A stretch of DNA of 64,000 nt from Synanceia verrucosa (taxonomy: Eukaryota > Chordata > Actinopteri > Perciformes > Synanceiidae). This document shows, one piece after another, positions 48,304 through 57,512 of the stretch; the stretch's first letter is position 1; every line of letters begins with the position of its first letter. Location of the stretch: assembly GCA_029721515.1 (NCBI GenBank), contig JAQQSB010001525.1:31683-95682 (forward strand), read 5' to 3'. Both the position numbers and the translations under genes were made by a program. A model generated the notes under the pieces. It made no database searches, was not told the DNA's origin, and saw nothing but the letters and a program-made list of their open reading frames with translations.

Positions 48304-48884
48304 GATATAAAATGTCACACCATACCGGCCTGCAGGAAATTCAATTTGACCCCAGATTTAGGACACCTTTTTCATGTATGATTGTGGGACCTAGCGGATG
48401 CGGGAAAACATACTTTGTAAAAAGTGTTTTGGAAAATATGGAACATGTGATGGATTCTGTGCCTGATAATATTGTGTGGATTTATACTTCTTTCCAACCC
48501 ATGTACACTGAGCTGCAAAAGACAAATAAAAAGATCAAATTTGTTGAAGGACTGCCTGACACTTTTGACGACCCTGATGTGTTTCCTCCCGAACAAACCC
48601 ATTTGATTATCCTAGACGATGTTATTTTCCAAGCTTCCGATCATCCTGAAGTGGTTAAAATCTTTACACAGTACAGACATCACAGAAATATGAGCGTATT
48701 CATGCTGACTCAAAATGTATTTCACAGGGGTAAACACAGTCGTACCATGAGTCTAAACAGTAACTATTTGGTTTTGTTTAAAAACCCTAGAGATAAATTA
48801 CAAATTAATATTTTGGCTCATCAAATTTTTCCTTCACAAAAAGCCTTTTTTCTGGAAAGTTTTGAGGATGCCACTAAAGGTCAT

Positions 48885-48959
48885 TGTGGGAAATGACTGT
48901 GTGGGATAGCCATTTTTCCACAAAACATGTCTGTTTCTCTCTCCTTCGCGCTCCGACAT

Positions 48960-48995
<36 letters not shown>

Positions 48996-49885
48996 ACGGG
49001 CACACCGGTTAGTGTCATGGCCAGCGTGGCCCTCCTTTAACACCAACATTTACTCTTAGCGTCACTCGCGCTATATAATAAACACACAACACTGCGTACA
49101 GTCCATTTCAATATTTATTTACTGACCACCATAGAGAGCAGCGAGGTACCCGTTGTTTCCGCTCTATAATTCCACCCGCCTCCACAACACCTTCACATTA
49201 CAAACATTTTCACCCACCGCTGACTTCCTGCTTCCTGGTGTAACAGCAATCTGGTCCGTGGGGAAACGGAGTCTCTCGGACCAACGTTCTTATCCACTGA
49301 TCCGGTTCAGTGGAGGGAACTTGGTTAGCCCGGGGGTGGAGTGTTTGAGGAATTATTATTCTGCAACGTTGTTGACTATATATATTGGGGTAAAGGTTGT
49401 GGGTATGACTTCTATTATTCCTAGGGTGTAACTTAAATTTGGGCAATATTTGGTATGATTGTGTACATGTGTGATTTAACATTTTTTTCTTGGTAGTGTC
49501 CATGAAGTGTGCTATTCCGATTGGATAGTGTCTCACCCAATGACACTCTAGCTGCTGATGGTTAGCTCTTTAAAAGAGGAGCAGTTGTCATTGTTGGGGG
49601 GAGAGGTGGAGGGGTAGGCATGCTGGCTGAACATTCTGAACATTCTGAACATTCTGAAAATTCTGAAAAGCACTTTGGTTATAGTTTGTAAGTTTGCATT
49701 GCCTGATTGAGGCCGGTTTTGTTTTGCATTTTTTCCTCAGTTTTTGTTTTCTATTTTTGTACGCACTTCAGCACTGTCAATAAATTCGCACCTGACATCA
49801 CTGGACAGTTTGAGTGGCCTAGTTTCCTTCCTCTATATGGACAGTCCTGGCGTGAGGTCGGGGGTGGAGAAACCTCTATCTCACA
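48885..49885 (+). repeat. Gypsy 5' LTR
   Basis: 1001 bp, TGTGGG to TCTCACA. It contains a CA tract (48961-48992), TATATATATT near 49377, four copies of the 10-mer AACATTCTGA (the last altered) at 49627-49668, and AATAAA at 49779-49784. Confidence 0.95.
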
Positions 49886-49887
49886 AG

Positions 49888-49905
49888 TGGTGTCAGGAGT
49901 GGGAT
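49888..49905 (+). promoter_or_regulatory. Gypsy primer-binding site
   Basis: TGGTGTCAGGAGTGGGAT starts two bases after the LTR. The tRNA is not assigned. Confidence 0.75.
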
Positions 49906-49967
49906 GGTAACGCCTCCAGAGGGATCTGAGGAAGAGGATAGGTCGACGTGGTCAGCCTAGGAGTGCA

Positions 49968-52900
49968 ATGCCGTATCGCCTACGTAGAGGTGACCAGCCG
50001 GAGGGCTCAGCCGAGGAGGAGGAGGAGGAGCAAGATGCCGGTGAGACAGAGGGAGCCATGGGTGGAGCAGCAAGTGGGCCACAGGCACTGGACCTGGCCT
50101 CGCTGTATAGTCTCCTGCATCAGTCTATGCGAGACCAGCAGCGTGAGGCCCACAAGCAGGACATGCGATGGCGCGGGGTGCAGATCCAGCTGAACAACAT
50201 GCACGACGAGCTGGAGAGAGAGCGACAAAAGACAGTCGAGGAGCAACAGCAGCCAGGGCATGACATCGTCGGGCCTCCAGTGCAACGTGGACCACCGTAC
50301 AGCCCTGCGGCACCCCCGCCAGGGTTCCAGGGACCTGCGAAGCCACCAGCGGCCCCATCGCCTCCTGTGGCAGCTCCCAGACTGCCTCCAGCACAGCAGG
50401 CCATACTACCCCCTCCACCTGGCCCGGCCACCATGACTCCATCGGCCTGGACGAGGGCAGCAGTGCCTAAGCTGGAAGAGGGGGATGACATTGAGCAATA
50501 TCTTACAACTTTTGAGAGACTCGCCATGGCCTATAGGTGGCCTAGGGTAGATTGGGCCATTTACCTGGTGCCGTATCTTACGGGTCGGGCCCGAGCAGCG
50601 TATGTGGCAATGGACATGAACGAAACCATGGACTACGACAGGGTTAAAGCAGCTATCCTGGCCAAGTATGAAATAAGTGATGAAACATACCGACAGCATT
50701 TCCGGGACCCGGAGGTGCGCGCAGGGGAGACCCCACGGGAGCTGTACAACCGCCTAAGGGACCTCTACAGAAAGTGGGTGCGACCGTCGAGCAAGACTGT
50801 GGAGGAGATAGGAGAGATCTTTATCCTAGAACAGTACCTGTGTACCCTAGCTCCTGACATCCGGGTCTGGGTTAAGGAGCATAACCCAGCCACAGGCCAG
50901 CACGCAGCAGACCTGGTGGAGGCGTTCCTAGCCGCTCGACCTGGACCAAAGGCATTCCGCAGCCAGCGGTACCCCCGGCCAGCAGCAGGCGGTAAGTCTG
51001 GGGATTCGGGTGGGGGAGTTGGTCCTAGGGGGTGGGGACAGGTTAGGGCACCACACCACACCCACATTGCTCCTCACATTTCACCGCCTAAGCCTCCGAC
51101 ACGTCCCTACACCTCACAGCCTAGACACCCCGCACCCACAGCTACACCACCCAGACCACCGTTGATATGTTTTCACTGTGGTAAGCTGGGTCATAAGGCG
51201 GTGGACTGCCCAGTCCGAAAAGCTCAGGGGTCCAGCTTTTGTAACGTGCCTAGGCCTGAAGGAGGAGCTGATGACAACTGGTCTAGGGTCCAGACAGTTT
51301 TTGTTACTGTCAATGATCAGTCCACACTTGCACTCCTAGACACAGGCAGCACACACACCCTAGTTCAGCCTCATTTGATTGAGAGGTCAGAGGAGTTGGG
51401 GAAAGGGGAGCTCAGGGTATGTTGTGTGAATGGAGATGAGCATGTTTACCCTGTAGCAGACATTTGCCTTAAGGTTCAGGGGCAAGCTTTCTGGCTGAGG
51501 GCAGGCGTTGTGAAAGGATTGTGTTATCCTGTAGTGTTGGGGCAGGATGTGCTCATTTTGCCTGAGCTGGTGAGGTCAGTAGAGCCTGGGAGCATGGTGG
51601 TAACCAGGGGTCAGGCTAGGCAGGCTGCTGACGAGACAGCAAAGAAGGCCGTATGTGATATGTTTCCCTATAGCCAAGGTAATCTTGACTCCCCTGTTGC
51701 TACTAAAACCCGTAAAACTCGTAGTCAGAGGAGGCTGGCCAAGCTAAAGGGGGCAGCAGAGAGGTTTGGAAACCAGTTGCCACAACCAGAGGTTGATTTG
51801 AGGGATGGGTGGAAGCCTCCTAGAGATTTCAGTGACCTGCAGAAGAAGGATGAGTCATTAAAAGATGCATTTAGCAAAGTTACTGACATTGATGGGGTAA
51901 AGACCGGGGTGGCTCCAGAACTAACGGGGGAGTATTATTTTATTAGAGATGGTTTGCTGTGTCACCACCCTGAAGATGGCAGTGTTGAACAGTTGGTTGT
52001 CCCAGAGTGCCTCAGGGCCAAAGTACTTAGTTTGGGCCATGACATACCTTGGGCAGGACACTTGGGCACGGTTAAGACTTTGAAAAGAATTTCACAACGT
52101 TTTCACTGGCCAGGGCTTTATGCTGATGTTCAGCGTTACTGTCGCTCATGCTCAATCTGTCAGTTAACTAGCAACCACAAAGCCAAGCCTGCCCCGTTGC
52201 AGCCACTGCCCATCCTGGGTGTTCCCTTTCAGAGGATAGGGATGGATATAGTGGGACCCCTAGAGAAGACCAGGTCAGGTCACCGTTACATTCTGGTCAT
52301 ATGTGATTATGCAACATGGTACCCCGAGGCTTTTCCCCTACGTAAAATCACGGCAGGGGCAGTGGCACGGGCACTTTTACAGCTGATATCGAGGGTAGGA
52401 ATCCCCCATGAAGTACTGACAGACCAGGGCACTGCATTTTTATCTGGAACACTGAAACAGGTGTACAGTTTACTGGGAATTAGGGGCATACGGACCACTC
52501 CCTACCACCCCCAGACCGATGGGCTGGTGGAACGGTACAACCAAACACTGAAGGCCATGTTAAAGAAATTTGTGTCGACGAATGGCAAAGACTGGGACCA
52601 GTGGTTGCCGTACTTGCTTTTTGCCTACAGGGAGGTACCACAGGCTTCCACTGGTTTCTCTCCCTTCGAATTACTGTATGGGCGCCAGGTCCGGGGGCCC
52701 TTGGATCTTCTGCGCGACGCCTGGGTGACCCCAAAACCCCAGGAGTCCGACACTGTGCTCTCATATGTCCTGAAAATGAGAGACAAAATGAAGGAGATGG
52801 CCCGTATGGTGGAGGAAAACATGACCGAGGCCCAGCAAGACCAGGCTCGGTGGTACGACCAGAGGGCGAGGCAGAGGAGCTTCACACCTGGGCAGCAGGT

Positions 52901-54599
52901 CCTGTTGCTGTTGCCGACCACAGAGAATAAGCTGCTGGCCCGGTGGCAGGGTCCCTACACCGTGACCCGCCAACTGGGGCCGGTGACGTACGAACTGGAG
53001 ATGCCAGGGCGGCGAAAGACCAAGCAGGCTTTTCACATCAACCTACTCAAGGAGTGGCGTGAACGGGAGGCGCTGCTCAGCCAACAGCTCATGGTGCAAG
53101 ATGTGCAGGGTGATGTGGAGCTGCAGGAGCAGTTCTTCCCGGCAGTAGTCTCCCCAACGGACCCTGACATCTCGCACCTGACAGCTCAGCAGGCCCGGGA
53201 ATTGAAGGCCATCATCCCTCCTGGCCTGTTTTCCGAGCAGCCGGGGCGCACATCCTTGGTGGAACATGACCTGCAGCTCAAAGACCCTTCTCCGGTGCGG
53301 CAAAGGATGTACCGCGTCCCTGAGCGTCTGCTTCCGGCACTGCAGGAGGAGCTGGAGGTGATGAAGCAGCTTGGGGTCATTGAGCGGTCCAGCAGCAGCT
53401 GGAGCAGTCCCGTGGTGCTGGTCCCTAAAAAGGATGGCAGCATCCGGTTTTGTATTGATTTCAGACAGTTGAATTTGCAGTCCACATTTGACGCCTACCC
53501 AATGCCAAGGCTGGAGGATCTGATCGAGGGCCTTGGAAGGGCGTCGTTCATCACTACATTAGACCTCTGCAGGGGGTATTGGCAGGTGCCCCTGGCTGAG
53601 AGGGCAAAGCAGTTCACAGCCTTCCGTACCCCTCAGGGGCTGTACCAGTTCACCACCATGCCCTTTGGTCTGCAGGGGGCGCCAGCAACCTTCCAAAGAC
53701 TGATGGACCGCGTCCTGGAGGGCACGGAGGGTTTTGCCGCAGCCTATTTGGACGATGTGGTGGTCTGGAGCGCCACCTGGAGGGAGCACCTCCAACACCT
53801 GGCCGAGGTGTTTTGCCGGATCAGCGAGGCTGGTCTGACCATCCAGCCAAAAAAATGCTCCCTGGCCCAGCAAGAGGTCAGGTACCTGGGGCATATTATT
53901 GGCAAGGGAGTGATCAAGCCCCAAAAGGACAAGGTTGCGGCCATCCGGGACTGTCCACGACCACAGACAAAGAAGGAGGTGCGGTCGTTCCTGGGGCTCG
54001 CTGGATGGTACCGGAGGTTCATCCCAAACTTCTCTACCCGGGCGGCCCCCCTTACAGACCTGACTCGCAAGTTGGGGTCAGCAAAGGTGCAGTGGGGGGA
54101 GATGCAGGAGCGGGCATTCCAGGATTTGAAGAGGGCTATGCTTTCTGAGCCAGTACTACAGAGCCCAGACTTTGCCCAGCCGTTTACTGTTCAGACTGAT
54201 GCCTCTGGGATTGGGCTGGGGGCAGTCCTACTCCAGGGGGAGGCCGGGCAGCAGAAGCCGGTGGCTTTCATTAGCCGTAAGCTCTTCCCTCGGGAAACAA
54301 GGTATTCTGTGGTGGAGCTTGAGTGCCTTGCCGTCAAGTGGGCGCTAGAGACTTTCAAATACTACTTGCTGGGCAGAAACTTTCTCCTAGAGACTGACCA
54401 CAGAGCCCTGCAATGGTTAGGCAGGATGAAAGACTCAAATGCACGCATTACGCGCTGGTTCTTATCTTTGCAACCGTTCAGGTTTACTGTGCAGTACAGG
54501 GCAGGGTTACAAAACCCGGTGGCAGATTTCCTGTCTCGCCACCCTGGTGGCGAGCCATTGGAAGGGGGAGGAAATGTGGGAAATGACTGTGTGGGATAG
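49968..54599 (+). CDS. gag-pol: Gypsy Gag-PR-IN-RT-RNaseH polyprotein
   Basis: One 1543-residue frame with no internal stop. Order by approximate residue: Gag with a Pro-rich part (1-395, including the capsid-like WTRAAVPKLEEGDDIEQYL), CCHC knuckle CFHCGKLGHKAVDCP (400-415), protease LLDTGSTHT (457), integrase HHCC zinc domain (HLGTVKTLKRIS to CRSCSICQ, 690-730), DDE core (Asp in GMDIVGP 758, Asp in LTDQGTAF 818, Glu in GLVERYNQ 852), GPY-type domain (GPYTVTRQLG, 980-1025), RT (VLVPKKDGSIRF 1150, catalytic YLDDVV 1259) and RNase H (TDASGIGLG 1410, TDHRALQW 1476). All expected catalytic residues are visible. There is no gag/pol frameshift, so Gag would have to be made by processing. It ends inside the 3' LTR. 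Confidence 0.95.
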   Translation: MPYRLRRGDQPEGSAEEEEEEQDAGETEGAMGGAASGPQALDLASLYSLLHQSMRDQQREAHKQDMRWRGVQIQLNNMHDELERERQKTVEEQQQPGHDIVGPPVQRGPPYSPAAPPPGFQGPAKPPAAPSPPVAAPRLPPAQQAILPPPPGPATMTPSAWTRAAVPKLEEGDDIEQYLTTFERLAMAYRWPRVDWAIYLVPYLTGRARAAYVAMDMNETMDYDRVKAAILAKYEISDETYRQHFRDPEVRAGETPRELYNRLRDLYRKWVRPSSKTVEEIGEIFILEQYLCTLAPDIRVWVKEHNPATGQHAADLVEAFLAARPGPKAFRSQRYPRPAAGGKSGDSGGGVGPRGWGQVRAPHHTHIAPHISPPKPPTRPYTSQPRHPAPTATPPRPPLICFHCGKLGHKAVDCPVRKAQGSSFCNVPRPEGGADDNWSRVQTVFVTVNDQSTLALLDTGSTHTLVQPHLIERSEELGKGELRVCCVNGDEHVYPVADICLKVQGQAFWLRAGVVKGLCYPVVLGQDVLILPELVRSVEPGSMVVTRGQARQAADETAKKAVCDMFPYSQGNLDSPVATKTRKTRSQRRLAKLKGAAERFGNQLPQPEVDLRDGWKPPRDFSDLQKKDESLKDAFSKVTDIDGVKTGVAPELTGEYYFIRDGLLCHHPEDGSVEQLVVPECLRAKVLSLGHDIPWAGHLGTVKTLKRISQRFHWPGLYADVQRYCRSCSICQLTSNHKAKPAPLQPLPILGVPFQRIGMDIVGPLEKTRSGHRYILVICDYATWYPEAFPLRKITAGAVARALLQLISRVGIPHEVLTDQGTAFLSGTLKQVYSLLGIRGIRTTPYHPQTDGLVERYNQTLKAMLKKFVSTNGKDWDQWLPYLLFAYREVPQASTGFSPFELLYGRQVRGPLDLLRDAWVTPKPQESDTVLSYVLKMRDKMKEMARMVEENMTEAQQDQARWYDQRARQRSFTPGQQVLLLLPTTENKLLARWQGPYTVTRQLGPVTYELEMPGRRKTKQAFHINLLKEWREREALLSQQLMVQDVQGDVELQEQFFPAVVSPTDPDISHLTAQQARELKAIIPPGLFSEQPGRTSLVEHDLQLKDPSPVRQRMYRVPERLLPALQEELEVMKQLGVIERSSSSWSSPVVLVPKKDGSIRFCIDFRQLNLQSTFDAYPMPRLEDLIEGLGRASFITTLDLCRGYWQVPLAERAKQFTAFRTPQGLYQFTTMPFGLQGAPATFQRLMDRVLEGTEGFAAAYLDDVVVWSATWREHLQHLAEVFCRISEAGLTIQPKKCSLAQQEVRYLGHIIGKGVIKPQKDKVAAIRDCPRPQTKKEVRSFLGLAGWYRRFIPNFSTRAAPLTDLTRKLGSAKVQWGEMQERAFQDLKRAMLSEPVLQSPDFAQPFTVQTDASGIGLGAVLLQGEAGQQKPVAFISRKLFPRETRYSVVELECLAVKWALETFKYYLLGRNFLLETDHRALQWLGRMKDSNARITRWFLSLQPFRFTVQYRAGLQNPVADFLSRHPGGEPLEGGGNVGNDCVG
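54558..54574 (+). promoter_or_regulatory. Gypsy polypurine tract
   Basis: A purine run GGAAGGGGGAGGAAA lies directly before the 3' LTR and within the last codons of the polyprotein. Confidence 0.85.
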
Positions 54600-54649
54600 C
54601 CATTTTTCCACAAAACATGTCTGTTTCTCTCTCCTTCGCGCTCCGACAT

Positions 54650-54685
<36 letters not shown>

Positions 54686-55577
54686 ACGGGCACACCGGTT
54701 AGTGTCATGGCCAGCGTGGCCCTCCTTTAACACCAACATTTACTCTTAGCGTCACTCGCGCTATATAATAAACACACAACACTGCGTACAGTCCATTTCA
54801 ATATTTATTTACTGACCACCATAGAGAGCAGCGAGGTACCCGTTGTTTCCGCTCTATAATTCCACCCGCTCCACAACACCTTCACATTACAAACATTTTC
54901 ACCCACCGCTGACTTCCTGCTTCCTGGTGTAACAGCAATCTGGTCCGTGGGGGAAACCGGAGCCCTCTCGGACCAACGTTCTTATCCACTGATCCGGTTC
55001 AGTGGAGGGAACTTGGTTAGCCCGGGGGTGGAGTGTTTGAGGAATTATTATTCTGCAACGTTGTTGACTATATATATTGGGGTAAAGGTTGTGGGTATGA
55101 CTTCTATTATTCCTAGGGTGTAACTTAAATTTGGGCAATATTTGGTATGATTGTGTACATGTGTGATTTAACATTTTTTTCTTGGTAGTGTCCATGAAGT
55201 GTGCTATTCCGATTGGATAGTGTCTCACCCAATGACACTCTAGCTGCTGATGGTTAGCTCTTTAAAAGAGGAGCAGTTGTCATTGTTGGGGGGAGAGGTG
55301 GAGGGGTAGGCATGCTGGCTGAACATTCTGAACATTCTGAACATTCTGAACATTCTGAAAAGCACTTTGGTTATAGTTTGTAAGTTTGCATTGCCTGATT
55401 GAGGCCGGTTTTGTTTTGCATTTTTTCCTCAGTTTTTGTTTTCTATTTTTGTACGCACTTCAGCACTGTCAATAAATTCGCACCTGACATCACTGGACAG
55501 TTTGAGTGGCCTAGTTTCCTTCCTCTATATGGACAGTCCTGGCGTGAGGTCGGGGGTGGAGAAACCTCTATCTCACA
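54575..55577 (+). repeat. Gypsy 3' LTR
   Basis: 1003 bp. Differences from the 5' LTR that I see: one C lost near 54869, several changes at 54948-54965 and one base in the AACATTCTGA array. Confidence 0.95.
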
Positions 55578-55705
55578 GTCATCATGGGTATTTAATCTTG
55601 GACCTGACACCCGGTTGTTCAGAATCATACAGATTGAGGACGGGTGTACTTCCTCACCAGTGGCCGGCTGTCTATGTTCCCAAAACAAAGTAGGGCGGGG
55701 GGATT

Positions 55706-56050
55706 ATGTCGGCCTGCCTCAGAAGAATTGCTCCCTTGCTCAAAGCTCTGTACCACGCCACCCCACTGAAACGCAGGGACATTCTCGCCCACGGCTCCCC
55801 GGACTTTCTGAGAGCGCTGTGCGAGATTGCGATAAATGTTTTAAAAGGTAACGTTCCATTGTCTTCCTCACAATTCAAGAAGCTAAAACGACAGAAAAAA
55901 ATTATAAAACTGCTGGCTGATAAAAAGGCGGGATTAAAACGTAAACGTCAGACGTTGATGAAACAGTCTGGAGGTTTTCTTCTTCCTCTGCTGTCGGCAG
56001 CCGTACCCATCCTCGGCAACCTTTTTGGAGGACTATTCAAGAGAGATTAA
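55706..56050 (+). CDS. Small Polinton protein with hydrophobic C-terminus
   Basis: 114 residues. The first 80 are basic and helical (RALCEIAINVLKGNVPLSSS, then KKLKRQKKIIKLLADKKAGL). The end is a glycine/alanine-rich hydrophobic helix, GGFLLPLLSAAVPILGNLFG, before KRD. This protein type recurs in animal Polintons between the ATPase and the next late gene. Its exact role is not established to my knowledge. The basic body with a hydrophobic tail would fit a core or membrane-active virion component, which is inference. The ATG follows the ATPase stop by 12 bases, and its own stop lies 15 bases before the next gene. Intact. Confidence 0.75.
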   Translation: MSACLRRIAPLLKALYHATPLKRRDILAHGSPDFLRALCEIAINVLKGNVPLSSSQFKKLKRQKKIIKLLADKKAGLKRKRQTLMKQSGGFLLPLLSAAVPILGNLFGGLFKRD

Positions 56051-56065
56051 TCGGAGACTCTGAAG

Positions 56066-56860
56066 ATGGCGCAAAAAATGTTTCTCGTACCACCCCACCA
56101 ATTAAACCGACTGACTCAGCCCGACTCGTCCATCAGACAAACGGCTGAAAGTGATTTAGATGTGAAAATGAGAGCGATATTAGACGCCCCAGTATTGACT
56201 CCTTATGAAAAAATTAAGAAATACAATGTTCTGCTGCAGAGATACCTCACACTTTTGAAGCAGGGTCAAAAAGATGAGCGACGGGTGACTTTAACTGTGC
56301 AGAATGAACCGGACGACGAGCAGCGTCGTGAGAGAGAAACTGAGCAGCATCGTGAGGGTGACGAGAGGGATGATGTGATGAGTGAGGTGTTAAAGAGCCT
56401 CCCCCCACGCAACCGCAAGAATGCAGAGTACATCCTCAAAAAATTGTCTAAAAACGGACGGGAATGGATCTCAAAAGGGGAATTTATTCATCAAGGGAAT
56501 ACTATAATAGGTTCTCACATGATTGATTTAATTAAGAATCTCTCCCTCCCATATAAACAATCCCCAGCCCCTCACGGGTGGACAGGTTTTTTAAATACTC
56601 TGACGGACCTCAACATTCCCCTGTCTTGTGTGAATAATCCTCAAGCTCGTGAACAATACCGCCGCTTAAAAATGAACGAACCCCTGACCAAAACTCCGTC
56701 AAGGAGAAAGCAGAAAATTCAGAGAGTAGAGGGGAGAGAAGAAGAAGAAGAAGAGGTGGAGGGCTCAGAGGATGAAGAAGTTAAAACCTCAGCTTGGGAG
56801 GGCATACGAAGCTCAAAAAGAAAAAAGAGAAAAACCCCTTGGATCAACTTTTCTCCCTAA
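56066..56860 (+). CDS. Conserved Polinton protein of unknown function
   Basis: 264 residues starting MAQKMFLVPPHQLNRL. An N-terminal helical part (LTPYEKIKKYNVLLQRYL, residues 48-65), an acidic/basic linker, a central conserved-looking domain (NRKNAEYILKKLSKNGREWI, 125-215), an acidic run EEEEEVEGSEDEE and a basic end KRKKRKTPWINFSP. This arrangement is common in Polintons; the basic tail could bind nucleic acid or act as a nuclear signal (inference). It is intact and is followed by AATAAA at 56887. Confidence 0.75.
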   Translation: MAQKMFLVPPHQLNRLTQPDSSIRQTAESDLDVKMRAILDAPVLTPYEKIKKYNVLLQRYLTLLKQGQKDERRVTLTVQNEPDDEQRRERETEQHREGDERDDVMSEVLKSLPPRNRKNAEYILKKLSKNGREWISKGEFIHQGNTIIGSHMIDLIKNLSLPYKQSPAPHGWTGFLNTLTDLNIPLSCVNNPQAREQYRRLKMNEPLTKTPSRRKQKIQRVEGREEEEEEVEGSEDEEVKTSAWEGIRSSKRKKRKTPWINFSP

Positions 56861-56886
56861 ATGAAATGTAAAAACTGTGATTTTGT

Positions 56887-56902
56887 AATAAAGCTTTTTA
56901 TT
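56887..56902. terminator. Back-to-back poly(A) signals
   Basis: AATAAA at 56887-56892 serves the rightward genes. TTTATT at 56897-56902 is AATAAA for the leftward genes. A T-run at 56931-56954 lies between the latter and the protease stop. Two convergent units thus end within 20 bases of each other. Confidence 0.75.
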
Positions 56903-56966
56903 TGTCACACTCTCAAGTCTACAGACAATTTTTTTTTTTTTTTTTTTTTTTTTATGAAACACAAAC

Positions 56967-57509
56967 TCACAAACGGTAGCAATCTTTAAACATTTGTAGA
57001 GAGCAAGTGTGGTGGTAAAAACAGGCAGCCTTTTGATTTCTGACACAGCCTCTGTATTTTTTTACAAAGTCACATACTGTCTGGTCATTTTGTACGACAT
57101 TGTCAGAATACAAAGACAATACTTGGTCCATGGATCTTCCGCAGGCCCGCTGGCACAGATAATAAACGCAGTGTTGACCGCACGCAGTGGAGAGGGTGTG
57201 CTGAAGCTGATGATGGTGGTACAATATTTGCTTTGAACGACGTTGTAAAAACTGTAAGATGGTGGAGGGGTAATGAGCAAAGTCCGGAGGGAATCCAAAA
57301 GAGTCAAAAAAGGTGGCTACACCATCCTCTTCCAGAGTCATCGAGAGCCAGTGTTCGCCAGGTAGGTGAGATGGGTGTGTGTTGACGATAAAGTAGGCTG
57401 GTAAGATAAACGTTTGCTTCAATAACGGCAGCTGGTCAGAGGCCCACACGCCGCAAAATAAATCTCCCAGCAGACTGTGCAAAAGACTTTCCAGCTGATG
57501 ATTATTCAT
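56967..57509 (-). CDS. Adenain-like cysteine protease
   Basis: A 180-residue member of the adenovirus-protease (C5/Ulp1-like) group that matures capsid proteins in Polintons and adenoviruses. The catalytic set is visible: His in GEHWLSM (about residue 52), Asp in FFDSFG (about 68) and Cys in TACGQHCVYYL (the first Cys, about 109), spaced as in the family. Length is normal (adenain is a little over 200). The start overlaps nothing and is four bases after the stop of the capsid gene. Intact. Confidence 0.92.
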   Translation of the reverse strand: MNNHQLESLLHSLLGDLFCGVWASDQLPLLKQTFILPAYFIVNTHPSHLPGEHWLSMTLEEDGVATFFDSFGFPPDFAHYPSTILQFLQRRSKQILYHHHQLQHTLSTACGQHCVYYLCQRACGRSMDQVLSLYSDNVVQNDQTVCDFVKKYRGCVRNQKAACFYHHTCSLQMFKDCYRL

Positions 57510-57512
57510 TTT

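Larger units (their letters stand above)
48885..55577 (+). mobile_element. Gmr1-like Gypsy (Ty3) LTR retrotransposon, apparently intact
   Basis: LTRs 48885-49885 and 54575-55577, target duplication GTCAT at 48880-48884 and 55578-55582, primer site two bases after the 5' LTR, purine tract before the 3' LTR and one open 1543-codon frame. The integrase lies before RT, the order known for the fish Gmr1 group and shared with Ty1/copia elements. The LTRs differ at only a handful of places over 1 kb, so the insertion is recent. Confidence 0.96.
48312..55693 (+). pseudogene. Packaging ATPase (A32/FtsK-HerA type) interrupted by a Gypsy element
   Basis: The product would drive genome packaging into capsids. 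48312-48884 encodes the first 191 residues, with Walker A GPSGCGKTYF (residues 26-35) and Walker B HLIILDDVIF (about 97-106), followed by the sensor-like MLTQNVFHRG. A Gypsy element enters at 48885, and coding of the same gene resumes at 55583-55693 (GYLILDLTPG to VYVPKTK, stop TAG). TATAAAATG surrounds the start, eight bases after the polymerase stop. Both parts are otherwise open, so the gene was sound until the insertion. The interrupted frame ends four codons inside the LTR. Confidence 0.93.

Noticed and set aside
48834..49049. Frames rich in CVCVCV at 48834-49049 and 54362-54739
   Set aside because: Translations of the CA microsatellite in the two Gypsy LTRs.
50007..51067. Several 90-135 codon minus-strand frames over Gypsy gag
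   Set aside because: GC-rich antisense shadows of the intact polyprotein.
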